Position numbers and translations under genes: made by a program
DNA from: Phycisphaerales bacterium UBA1910
GTDB lineage: Bacteria; Planctomycetota; Phycisphaerae; Phycisphaerales; UBA1924
Direction: 5' to 3'
Length of the DNA stretch: 45,942 nt
NCBI GenBank assembly: GCA_002337545.1
Contig: DDGE01000047.1
Span: forward strand, 129,103-175,044
Shown: piece by piece, positions 7,840 through 16,360 of the stretch
Layout: each line of letters starts with the position of its first letter
How positions within the stretch are numbered: position 1 is the first letter of the stretch
The notes under the pieces: model-generated
What the model was told of the DNA's origin: nothing
The model's database searches: none
Seen by the model: the letters and a program-made list of their open reading frames with translations, nothing else

Positions 7840-9165
7840 ATGAGCAACGATATGTTCGAACCCGGCTCGTTCACCACGGGGGTTGCATCGCCCGTCTATC
7901 TCACACACAAGATTCAAGGGATCGAAGGAACGCTCAAGCAGCGTCCCGATGATTTCCTCGTCGAGGAAATCCCCCTCTACGCCCCAGCGGGTGAAGGCGA
8001 GCACATCTACCTGTTTGTTGAGAAACGCGGGCTGTCGACGCTCCAGCTCCGTGACACACTCGCGAGGCACTTCGGTGTGAGCCGTAAGGCCGTTGGGCAC
8101 GCGGGCCTCAAAGACAAGCACGCGGTCACACGCCAGGTGATCTCGATCCACGCGCCAGGTAGGAACCCGGAGGATTTCCCGAGCTTTCAGCATGATCGCG
8201 CACGCGTGCTCTGGGTTGATCTGCACACAAACAAGCTCCAGCGGGGGCATCTAGCGGGGAACAGGTTCTCCATCAAGGTTCGCGATGTCGACCCCCTGAG
8301 CGTCCGGAACGCCAAGGCATCGCTCGATATGCTCGCCCGCGTCGGTGTGCCCAACCGGTTTGGGGTGCAGCGGTTCGGAAACCAGATGAACAATCATCTG
8401 GTCGGACGGGCGCTCATCCTCGCCGATTATCAATCAGCATTGGATCTCCTCCTCTCGCCTCACCCGCTTGCTCCAGAGGGCAGCCGCGATGCACGAGAGG
8501 CATACTCAATCGGGAAGTTCGCTGACGCAGCTGAAATGATGCCCAAGGTGTTCAAAGCCGAGTATCACACCCTGCGTGCACTCGCGCGAGGCGATGCCCC
8601 ACCAAAGGCAATCCGGGCGATTGATCCGACGGCCGCGGGTTTCTTCATCTCCTCGTTCCAATCCGCGATCTTCAATCAGGTCCTCAATCATCGGGTGGAA
8701 TCGGGAACCCTCGACACCCTCGAGCCCGGGGATCTCGCATTCCGGTTCAAGAATCGGACGAGCTTTCGCATCACCCCCGAGGATCTCGATTCCGACGCCG
8801 AGGCCCTCCGTGAGCGGATGGATCGCTTCGAGATCGCCCCCTCAGGCCCCATGTGGGGCACAACGATGCCACGCCCGGATGGAGAAGTTGGTGCCCGAGA
8901 GCTCGAAGCCCTTGCCCGAGCGGGTATCTCGCCGAAAGATATGGAGTTATGCGAGCAACGCGACGCGTACCCCATGATCGGGGGTGATCGTCGCCCGCTG
9001 CGGATTCCCGTCATCGATCCGGAAGTCGAAGGCGGAATCGATGAGCACGGGGCGTACATCCGCTGTGCCTTCGAACTCCCACGCGGGTCGTTCGCGACAA
9101 CGGTGATGGACGAGGTGATGAAGACCTCGGCGATGCAGGACATGGAGAACGCGCATGGATCATGA
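7840..9165 (+). CDS. truD: tRNA pseudouridine(13) synthase TruD
   Basis: Makes pseudouridine at position 13 of tRNA-Glu in well-studied bacteria. The 441-residue protein has GTLKQRPDDFLVEEIPLY near the start, the catalytic-Asp motif AGLKDKHAVTRQ, LAGNRFSIKVRDV, and VPNRFGVQRFGNQMNNHLVGRALI, all diagnostic of TruD. The TRUD insertion domain occupies about residues 175-310. It is longer than the roughly 350-residue E. coli enzyme. ATG 7840 is preferred to an in-frame TTG at 7828 that overlaps the previous gene. The 3' end overlaps the next gene by 11 bases. Confidence 0.9.
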   Translation: MSNDMFEPGSFTTGVASPVYLTHKIQGIEGTLKQRPDDFLVEEIPLYAPAGEGEHIYLFVEKRGLSTLQLRDTLARHFGVSRKAVGHAGLKDKHAVTRQVISIHAPGRNPEDFPSFQHDRARVLWVDLHTNKLQRGHLAGNRFSIKVRDVDPLSVRNAKASLDMLARVGVPNRFGVQRFGNQMNNHLVGRALILADYQSALDLLLSPHPLAPEGSRDAREAYSIGKFADAAEMMPKVFKAEYHTLRALARGDAPPKAIRAIDPTAAGFFISSFQSAIFNQVLNHRVESGTLDTLEPGDLAFRFKNRTSFRITPEDLDSDAEALRERMDRFEIAPSGPMWGTTMPRPDGEVGARELEALARAGISPKDMELCEQRDAYPMIGGDRRPLRIPVIDPEVEGGIDEHGAYIRCAFELPRGSFATTVMDEVMKTSAMQDMENAHGS

Positions 9166-9790
9166 CATACGACTCGTCTGCTTTGATTGGGGCGGGGTGA
9201 TCCTCAAAATCTGTCGGTCGTGGGAAGAAGGATGCGCCGCCGCGGGGATCAACGCCCCCAGCAAATCGATCGCATCCAAATGCCTTGCAAAGCAGGAAGC
9301 GTTATCCAAACGATTCCAGACCGGGCAGATGAGTGACAAGGCCTTCTTCCGCGCGATCGCAAAGGAGTCAGATGACTTCCACACGATCGACGATGTCGCC
9401 GCGGTTCATCACGCGTGGCTGCTCGAAGAGTATCCAGGGGTCGATGAAATCATCGAAGAGCTCAACAACTTCGCGGATCTCTCCACAGCATTGTTCTCCA
9501 ATACAAACGCATCGCACTGGGCACGGATGGAAGAAGACTTCCCCGTCGCGTCCTTGATCGAGCACAAGCACGCGAGTCACCTGTTCGGGCTCGCGAAACC
9601 CGATGAGAAGGCATTCGCGGCCTTTGAGCGTCGAGTCGGTGCAGCAGGTAACCAGATCCTGTTCCTTGACGATACAAGCGAGAACATCCAAGGCGCAAAG
9701 GACTTCGGTTGGTGTGCGGAACAGGTCGATCACTCCGAAGACACCGCAGCGCAGATCGCGAAGATCCTGGAACGCTACGACATTTTTTGA
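9155..9790 (+). CDS. HAD-like hydrolase (YihX/epoxide-hydrolase-N type)
   Basis: A 211-residue haloacid-dehalogenase-superfamily protein. Motif I is CFDWGGVI, where the second Asp of DxD is Gly, as is common in the YihX/sEH-N subgroup (FDxGxV); motif II is FSNTNASHW, motif III the Lys in GLAKPDEKAF, and motif IV LFLDDTSENI. A small helical cap lies at about residues 20-90. Likely a phosphatase on a small phosphorylated metabolite, substrate unknown; the missing second Asp weakens but does not exclude phosphatase activity. Starts inside the end of truD, so probably translationally coupled. Confidence 0.78.
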   Translation: MDHDIRLVCFDWGGVILKICRSWEEGCAAAGINAPSKSIASKCLAKQEALSKRFQTGQMSDKAFFRAIAKESDDFHTIDDVAAVHHAWLLEEYPGVDEIIEELNNFADLSTALFSNTNASHWARMEEDFPVASLIEHKHASHLFGLAKPDEKAFAAFERRVGAAGNQILFLDDTSENIQGAKDFGWCAEQVDHSEDTAAQIAKILERYDIF

Positions 9791-9796
9791 TCCAGC

Positions 9797-11035
9797 TTAG
9801 TTGAGCCCGAGAATGCGTGGCTGATGCATCAATACACGATCCTGGATCGGGCCGTGCTCACCCGGGTCGATCTCAACAATCAGTGTGTCCGTCCCGCTTG
9901 GCAGCTGGACATTGATCCCTGCATCGGGGGAATCCGCGTTCAGGCGTTGCTCGAAAAGCTGACGCTCTCGCCCGTTTCGATCCGCGATGATCCGGACGAC
10001 ACAATCCGTCCAAATCTCGATGGGTGCTTCGATCGAGCACGCGAACCGCGATGCCCCCTCGGGCATCGGATACCGTACCCGTGCGGGCGAATGGAAATCG
10101 ACTGATCGCAACGCCTCATGCGAGGCGTCCTGATTGATCACAACCGGGGCCGGCACCCACACGCGATCTCCCATCGGTTCGATCGACTCGGGTTCGATCT
10201 CACTCAATGCAAACACACGCCGCGAAGGATCATCCACCCAAAGGGCTTCCAAAGTGCCCGGGTCGAATCGCCAATCTGTCGTACCGGTATCGTTGAGCCC
10301 GAGTGAGGTCGGATCGATGCTGATCCCGATCGGAGTTTGAGGGGCGTAGTCAAACCCAATGACGCGGAGGATCTCACGATCCGAGAATCGTAAATAGGTA
10401 CCGCCGACCGGCTCCGGATCGTTTGCGATGAACATCTGCTCCACACGCTCAAGATCGAGCTCAACGAGGGCATCATCGACAGAAACCAGAATCTTCGGCC
10501 CGATCGACTCAATGAATCCTGATACACGGTCCGCGTTCCGCATGATCACGAGATCGTCGATGAGTTCCTCATCGAGGGTGATCGCGGAGCTCGTCTGATC
10601 GCGGATCTGAAGGAGTTGCTCGAGTGGAATGTTCGCATCACCGTGGATGCTCGTGCCCGCGATGAGCGAGATCGCGAGCTGCTCAGGCATGCTGGATTCT
10701 TGAATACTCCCGCGGATTGTCTGCCCATCTACGAGCGAGATCAGACGCACTGGGCTCGGCTCGGGCAGGGGCGCTCCGACCAGCTCATCGCCATCGATGC
10801 TGCTGATTGATTCAGACTTCACAATAAACAGCACCTGGTCCATCGGGACAACCGATCGGATTCCGTACGCGTTGATCAGGGTCAGTTCCCGCTCGTTTGC
10901 GTTTTCGATGAGCGTATCACGGAGCTGCAGATCACGCGTACAGATAGTCCATCCGCCCTTGATCGATTGCGCATGCGAAACCGAGCCCGCGAGAGCAATG
11001 ATCGAGATCGGGATGATGGTTGTCAGTGAGTTCAT
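9797..11035 (-). CDS. Exported beta-rich protein of the envelope operon
   Basis: I do not recognise a named family with certainty. The 412 residues start with a signal peptide (MNSLTTIIPISIIALAGSVSHAQ). The middle alternates short beta-prone segments with LVDGQTIRGSI and MRNADRVSGFIESI, resembling small beta-barrel repeats. The last 130 residues (SPARVRYPMPEGASRF...) resemble NPCBM-type carbohydrate-binding domains common in planctomycetes. It is the last gene of the seven-gene leftward operon; its ATG overlaps the stop of the preceding gene by 4 bases. Probably periplasmic or surface-bound, with a binding rather than catalytic role. Confidence 0.6.
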   Translation of the reverse strand: MNSLTTIIPISIIALAGSVSHAQSIKGGWTICTRDLQLRDTLIENANERELTLINAYGIRSVVPMDQVLFIVKSESISSIDGDELVGAPLPEPSPVRLISLVDGQTIRGSIQESSMPEQLAISLIAGTSIHGDANIPLEQLLQIRDQTSSAITLDEELIDDLVIMRNADRVSGFIESIGPKILVSVDDALVELDLERVEQMFIANDPEPVGGTYLRFSDREILRVIGFDYAPQTPIGISIDPTSLGLNDTGTTDWRFDPGTLEALWVDDPSRRVFALSEIEPESIEPMGDRVWVPAPVVINQDASHEALRSVDFHSPARVRYPMPEGASRFACSIEAPIEIWTDCVVRIIADRNGRERQLFEQRLNADSPDAGINVQLPSGTDTLIVEIDPGEHGPIQDRVLMHQPRILGLN

Positions 11036-12081
11036 TTCTGGAAAATCGGAAGGTATCGCTTGGGCATCTGCAAAACAATCAACGCCATCGCCGTGCCATA
11101 AGGAGGCCCAACGGATCGGTCATCCCATGAGCCATCATCGTTCTGTGCCGCGATCAGTTCAGCACGCACCGCCGGCCACCATATCTCCCACGACTCCCCG
11201 CCGGCCAGATACATCGCCTGGACAGCGTAGTACTGACCGTAAAAATAGTGCGATCGCGATGGGCTCGTGCTGCCGGGCAATGCGTTCTTATTCAGATACT
11301 CGAGCCCATTATCGATCGCGTCGTCCTCATAAATCCCGGCGTAGAACAGCGAAGCCACACCCGCAGCGGTCCTGGGCCAAGCGCTGTTGCCCGAACCCAG
11401 CTGATACTTGAAGCCGCCGTCGGGATTCTGGCAAAGACGAACATACTCAACCGCACGGTCGATGACCTGCGCGTTGACCTCAATACCAGCATTCCGAGCA
11501 CTCCGAAGGGCCATGATCTGGCAAATCGTGACGGACACATCCGCGTCGTACGGGACCGGGTTGTAACGCCATCCACCCTCCTCGTTTTGTGTCTGCTCGA
11601 TCAGACGAACCGCTTTCACGAGCGCCTCGTGAACCCGATCAGCGCGGCTGTTGTCGCCGCCGGGTGTCATCCCGTAGACCTCGCCGAGAAACAGGGTCGC
11701 GAAGCCGTGCCCGTACATAGGACCATTGTTCGCCTCTGATGTAATGAGCCCCGACTCCTTGGAGGTGCTCAAGATGAAATCCACGCCGCGGTCGACGACA
11801 TCGCCGAGCTCACCGCGTCCGGGCATGTGCCCGTCACTCATCAACGCGAGACACGCGAGCGATGTGATCGCGACATTTTTTCCGTAGCGCCCTGATTCCC
11901 ACGCGCCGTCGGGCTGTTGTGTCTGCGCGAGGTACGCAATCCCCGCGCTGACCGCCTCATCGAGCGCCGGGGTAATTTCCTGTGTCAACGGATTATTCTG
12001 CGCTCCACCACCTGATTCACTCGGCTGGGCAGCGAGCGTGCAGGCGAACAACGCAATCGGGAGTGACACCGAACGGATCAT
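11032..12081 (-). CDS. Exported squalene-cyclase-fold (alpha toroid) repeat protein
   Basis: A 349-residue protein with a signal peptide and at least five prenyltransferase/squalene-oxidase repeats: YLAQTQQPDGAW, LIEQTQNEEGGWRYNP, YVRLCQNPDGGFKYQ, GLEYLNKNALPG and LIAAQNDDGSWDD. The catalytic DxDD acid of squalene-hopene cyclases is missing; the nearest match is DADVSV. With export and no active site, a structural or binding role of the toroid fold is more likely than terpene cyclisation. The start and stop overlap the neighbouring genes by 4 bases each, so it belongs to the envelope operon. Confidence 0.75.
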   Translation of the reverse strand: MIRSVSLPIALFACTLAAQPSESGGGAQNNPLTQEITPALDEAVSAGIAYLAQTQQPDGAWESGRYGKNVAITSLACLALMSDGHMPGRGELGDVVDRGVDFILSTSKESGLITSEANNGPMYGHGFATLFLGEVYGMTPGGDNSRADRVHEALVKAVRLIEQTQNEEGGWRYNPVPYDADVSVTICQIMALRSARNAGIEVNAQVIDRAVEYVRLCQNPDGGFKYQLGSGNSAWPRTAAGVASLFYAGIYEDDAIDNGLEYLNKNALPGSTSPSRSHYFYGQYYAVQAMYLAGGESWEIWWPAVRAELIAAQNDDGSWDDRSVGPPYGTAMALIVLQMPKRYLPIFQK

Positions 12082-12746
12082 GGGTTCTCATCCTCCGCGA
12101 GCGCGCGGTAGTACTCTTCCGTGAGTGTTCGATACAACTCGGAGTACTTATCGGAGAACCCCTGGGAGAGCGCATCGCGCACGCGCTGCGGGAGTGCCCC
12201 CCAGCTCACACCGTCGGGTGCGAGGGCATCACCGGGGCTTGCGTCGGAAGACCCACCCGGCATGGACTCCTGCCCGGATTCGTTTCCGGGAGCACCCTGC
12301 TGCTGGGTGTTGCCCTGTTGCTGCTGCTGGTTGGGTTGCTGTTGATTATTGGAGGACGAGGATTGCGCACTGGACGAACCACCCCCACCGCCCTGTTGAT
12401 TGTTCTGCGCAGACTCGATCACCTGATCGAGCTTTCGAAGGATGTCCTCCTGCAGACGCTGGGTCGCGATGGAAACATCATTGCCCTCATCGATCCGCTG
12501 CGCGACCCGATCCATCAGGCTGATCGCCTGCCCGAGTGCCTCGCCCGCCTCCGCCGGAGACAGGACCTCATCGAGCGCGTCGTCGTTTGGATCGATCGCG
12601 GAGGATTGCTCCTCAAGCCCGAGCAGTTCGTCGAGCGTAGGCAACGGATCAGCACCCACGGGCTCGCTTTCGGGTTGCGAGAATGCCCCCCCGGCAAACA
12701 CAGCGAGCACAAACGCGATCGGGATGGCTTGGAAACGCACACTCAT
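12078..12746 (-). CDS. Exported Gln/Ser/Gly-rich protein of the envelope operon
   Basis: No family recognised. The 222 residues have a signal peptide (MSVRFQAIPIAFVLAVFAGGAFSQ), an acidic helical region (about 30-115; EAGEALGQAISLMDRVAQRID, RLQEDILRKLDQVIESA), a low-complexity stretch rich in Gln, Ser, Gly and Asn (about 116-175) and a short C-terminal helix (LPQRVRDALSQGFSDKYSELYRTLTEEYYRALAE). It looks like a flexible linker between two interaction helices. Overlaps both neighbours by 4 bases. The C-terminal motif ...YYRALAE is what I would search for in other genomes. Confidence 0.6.
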   Translation of the reverse strand: MSVRFQAIPIAFVLAVFAGGAFSQPESEPVGADPLPTLDELLGLEEQSSAIDPNDDALDEVLSPAEAGEALGQAISLMDRVAQRIDEGNDVSIATQRLQEDILRKLDQVIESAQNNQQGGGGGSSSAQSSSSNNQQQPNQQQQQGNTQQQGAPGNESGQESMPGGSSDASPGDALAPDGVSWGALPQRVRDALSQGFSDKYSELYRTLTEEYYRALAEDENP

Positions 12747-15700
12747 GGGCTATCAGTCTCTACCGGTTCGATCGGCTCAGAGTTCCCGGAATCTCCATCG
12801 GGAAGCGGAGTTTCCGGTTCTGAGGGCGCCGGATTCATCGATTCGATCAAAGCAGCACCCTGCTCGTACAGCTGTTTCTGAAGTTTCCCAACCGATTCGA
12901 TCTGTGCAGGGTCGGCATCCGCCGACTCGGCGAGGGACCGGGTCTGGTCCATCACCAGCTGCTGCATCGAGCGGAGAAGCTTGAGTTGCGCGACAGGTGG
13001 TATCAATGGCTCATCGCCACCACTCTGAGACCCACCATTACCCTGCTGCCCCTGCGACTGCCCATCCTCGAAGTCTTCCTGCTGTTGCTGTTGCTCATCC
13101 AGAACATCAATCAGCGAGGCAAGCACAGTCATGGCGCTGCGTTGACTCGCACGCGTCAAGTCCTCGATACGGCGATCGTCGAGCCCGACCGCACTTCGAG
13201 TCATGAGCTGGTCCAGCTGGTCGTGTGCCAATGTAAACACCGGAGCATCGTTCAAACCATCTTGTTCATCGAGCATGGACCGTAGTTCATCCGCGAGTTC
13301 CCGCTGCTCTGCCCCCAATGCTCGTGCCTGTGATCTCGCCCGTCGAGACAGGTTCTCATCCCCCAAAGCGAGAGTCTCATCATGGATCCGGGTCTGGATA
13401 TCCATGATCTGTGCGTACTGCTCACGCAGTTCCTCACGAGCCCGCTCCATCTGGCGTTGCGCCGCCTCGTCATCCAGCTTCTGCGCTTCTTCCAACGCGT
13501 TCCGCAGATGAGCGAGAGCGCTGTTCTGACCGGCCTGGGCCTGATCGGGCGCAATGGGATCGCTTCGAAGTGCATTGACAGCACCGCTCTGGGCGTTGCC
13601 TGCTCGGGTAATGTGATCCGCAATCGATCGAGTCTCAGGGAACGCACCGAGCGCCTCATCGCGAACACTCAGGGTATTGCGGACCAACGCGATCAGCCGC
13701 TGATCCATCCCCTCGTAGTTATTCTCCGCCACCATGACATCGAGTCGTATGATCTCTTGCTCCTGCGCATCGATAAGCCGCTTGAGCGAATCCATGATCG
13801 ATGCGAGCTCGCGCCGCAACGCGTTGTCCCGGTTCTGGATGGTGTTCTCAAGCTCTTCAAGAAGTTCCTCAAGCTCTTCGAGCACTTCTTCCTGTGTCTG
13901 CGTTGCGCTGCTCGTCTGGTTCTGCTCGATCTGCTCGCCCGCCTCGCGAAGCTTCTGCTCAATCTGCGCCGCCCGCGCCTGCTCGGCGGCCCGTCGCAGC
14001 GCCTCCGCCTGCGTTGGATCGTTCTCCTGCAGCTCTTGCGCACGCTGATCGAGCTGGTTGATGGCGTCTCGGGCGTCCTCCGCATTCTCAGTCTGCCGTT
14101 CAAGGATCTGCTCAAGAGCGCTGCGATCCTCAGAACTCATCTCATCCAACGACTGGCCGGCCGTGCGTTGGGCGAGCTCCTGTGTCTGCTCGCGAATGGC
14201 CTCCAGTTCAGCCCGGAGTTGCTGGACATCGCGGAGCGCGAGCCACGCGTCCTGCCCCTGATCGAGCATGGATAAAAGCTCGCCCAACCGATTGCGCACC
14301 TGGCGTTGGCTCTCCTCACCGGATTCTGTCTCACCGCGTCGGATCTGATCGTCGGCAAGCTCACTCTGCTTTGCGGCCTCATCGATCACGCTCGAAGCAT
14401 CCTCAATCGTCTGGCGCAGAGTCTCGTCCTCGATCGCGTTGCGTTGGATCGTTCGCTTGAGTTGATCAAGCGCATTCTGATTTGCACGGAGACGCTCGCT
14501 CAGGGATCGTTGTTCATCCGCGGCTCGGGGGCTCGCGTCTCGAAGCAGGTCTTGGACCTGGCCCTGACGCTCATCGAGAGAACGAAGATTCTCGCGGAGA
14601 GGATCGAGCGATCGGCGTACCTGCTCGACCAGCTCTTCCTGACTCACGATGCGTAAGACCCGCTCGCCCGACCGTGCGTAACCGAGCTCGGGTTGGTCAG
14701 CATCGGCGCGAAGGTCCCATCCTTCCGCCCAGACATGGATCTCGTCTCCCGGGCTGAGATTGAGCGGCGTCAACTCAAACAGCTTCGATGGCGATGCTTG
14801 CAGTGGCATATCCAGCTCAACCGTTTCCACGGCAACGGGATCGCCCACGGGCTCTGCGGGCGCTCCGCTCGAACCAACGGGGGCTGAGTACCGCTGCACA
14901 CGCAGCGCGGCGCGAGCAAGCCCAAGGTCGTCGCTGATTTCCGCCGCGATCGTGATACGCGCATTGACTGTCAGATTCTCATCGCGAGTGGGTTCGATCA
15001 GTCGCACGCTCGGCGAAAGGTCCTCAATCACATCCAACGCGAAGGTGATCCGATCTCGCACCTGCACACCAGATCGATCCGCAACGACCGGCTCGAACAA
15101 CAGCGGCTCATCCGCCGTGAAAACAAGCTCCATACCCCGATCGTCGGGTCGTGAAAATGACTCAACCAATCCATCCGCGAGAACACGCTCGATCCACACC
15201 GGGCGCGTGGAGTCCGCAGCGATGGGCTTCGAGAACACCCATTGAATCCGGACGCGTGAGCCTTGAAGGACTGGTGCCACACGGGTCTCTGCCCCCTCCG
15301 GCGAGAAGAGCCCCGATTCCACGACACCCGTCCCCGCAATCGCAGCCGCGTATTGAGGAAGCTCGATCTCGATCTCGGTCTTCAGAAGCTTGGGAGGACG
15401 CACGAGCACAACTCGACGCGTCTCCGTGCGATCGTCACGGGTGTTGATCCGATATTCGAGCGTGAACCGCTGATCATCTGGACGACGCGAGGCGCGATCG
15501 CGTGGATCGATCAGTTGTTCATAGATGGGGATGCTCTTCTCCGCATCTCGTCTGCGCTGGGGCATCAGGAGTGTCCGCGACCAGTCCCCGATCGGATCAC
15601 CGTCCTCATCAAGCACGCGCCAGTTCACGAGTGCACGCGTGGGATTCTCAAGATCACTCGCGGCCGTTCCGACAAGAGCACGCAGCGGGAGCGGAACATC

Positions 15701-16342
15701 CACCGCCCGAGTATCACGCGAGGTCACATCCCAGATGGCATACCGCACGGGCCATCGCACATCGGACCAAGGCGTCAGGATTCGCCCAACACCGGCCTGA
15801 AACAAGGGGGGATTGAGCATCGCGATGCTCACAACAACAAGAGCGATCACGCCCAGGGCCGATCCAGCTCTCGCGAGTACCCCCACACGAAGGACAGGTG
15901 GCATGCGAACCTGCTCAAGGCGGCGGGTCGCGGTGCGGATGGCAGCATCCCGAAGGCTGTTCTGGGTTTCATCGTCCGTTTGCGGATCGTTTTTGCTCAG
16001 ATCGATCACACTCGCGAGCAATCCGCGCATCGCAGGATTGTGACGCTCGATGATCAACGCCGTCTCTGTCTCACCCAGCCGAGCACACCACGCGGGCCGG
16101 ACTCGTGTCCAGAACAGATACATGACGAACAGGAAGAGACCAATCAGCACAACGAGGCGAACATCGCTGGGCAATCGGAGCAAATAGTCCGCGCCCGCCA
16201 GCACCAGCACAGACAAGCTCACGATCGCAATCGTCACGATGAGCGCCCGAAGCACCATGAGCAAACGCACACGCGACGCGATCGACCGCATCCTTCGTCG
16301 AAGCGTGGGTACGGTGCTCAGGTTTGTGGGCGCGTTGCTCAT
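12743..16342 (-). CDS. Large membrane-anchored coiled-coil protein (DUF4175-like)
   Basis: A 1,199-residue protein. Three hydrophobic segments at about 31-55, 60-80 and 157-178 anchor the N-terminus. Residues about 190-560 look like beta-sandwich modules (for example IEIELPQYAAAIAGTGVVESG). From about 565 to 1,130 there is an almost continuous coiled coil with heptads rich in Glu, Gln, Arg and Leu, ending in a Gln-rich hinge (DEQQQQQEDFEDGQSQGQQG) and a Pro/Glu tail. This matches the architecture often annotated DUF4175 or 'TIGR02302-like' in bacteria. It is the central gene of the envelope operon, 18 bases after the vWA/GATase gene. A periplasm-spanning or scaffold role is inferred only from shape. 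Confidence 0.68.
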   Translation of the reverse strand: MSNAPTNLSTVPTLRRRMRSIASRVRLLMVLRALIVTIAIVSLSVLVLAGADYLLRLPSDVRLVVLIGLFLFVMYLFWTRVRPAWCARLGETETALIIERHNPAMRGLLASVIDLSKNDPQTDDETQNSLRDAAIRTATRRLEQVRMPPVLRVGVLARAGSALGVIALVVVSIAMLNPPLFQAGVGRILTPWSDVRWPVRYAIWDVTSRDTRAVDVPLPLRALVGTAASDLENPTRALVNWRVLDEDGDPIGDWSRTLLMPQRRRDAEKSIPIYEQLIDPRDRASRRPDDQRFTLEYRINTRDDRTETRRVVLVRPPKLLKTEIEIELPQYAAAIAGTGVVESGLFSPEGAETRVAPVLQGSRVRIQWVFSKPIAADSTRPVWIERVLADGLVESFSRPDDRGMELVFTADEPLLFEPVVADRSGVQVRDRITFALDVIEDLSPSVRLIEPTRDENLTVNARITIAAEISDDLGLARAALRVQRYSAPVGSSGAPAEPVGDPVAVETVELDMPLQASPSKLFELTPLNLSPGDEIHVWAEGWDLRADADQPELGYARSGERVLRIVSQEELVEQVRRSLDPLRENLRSLDERQGQVQDLLRDASPRAADEQRSLSERLRANQNALDQLKRTIQRNAIEDETLRQTIEDASSVIDEAAKQSELADDQIRRGETESGEESQRQVRNRLGELLSMLDQGQDAWLALRDVQQLRAELEAIREQTQELAQRTAGQSLDEMSSEDRSALEQILERQTENAEDARDAINQLDQRAQELQENDPTQAEALRRAAEQARAAQIEQKLREAGEQIEQNQTSSATQTQEEVLEELEELLEELENTIQNRDNALRRELASIMDSLKRLIDAQEQEIIRLDVMVAENNYEGMDQRLIALVRNTLSVRDEALGAFPETRSIADHITRAGNAQSGAVNALRSDPIAPDQAQAGQNSALAHLRNALEEAQKLDDEAAQRQMERAREELREQYAQIMDIQTRIHDETLALGDENLSRRARSQARALGAEQRELADELRSMLDEQDGLNDAPVFTLAHDQLDQLMTRSAVGLDDRRIEDLTRASQRSAMTVLASLIDVLDEQQQQQEDFEDGQSQGQQGNGGSQSGGDEPLIPPVAQLKLLRSMQQLVMDQTRSLAESADADPAQIESVGKLQKQLYEQGAALIESMNPAPSEPETPLPDGDSGNSEPIEPVETDSP

Positions 16343-16360
16343 AGCGAGGCTGAACTTCCT

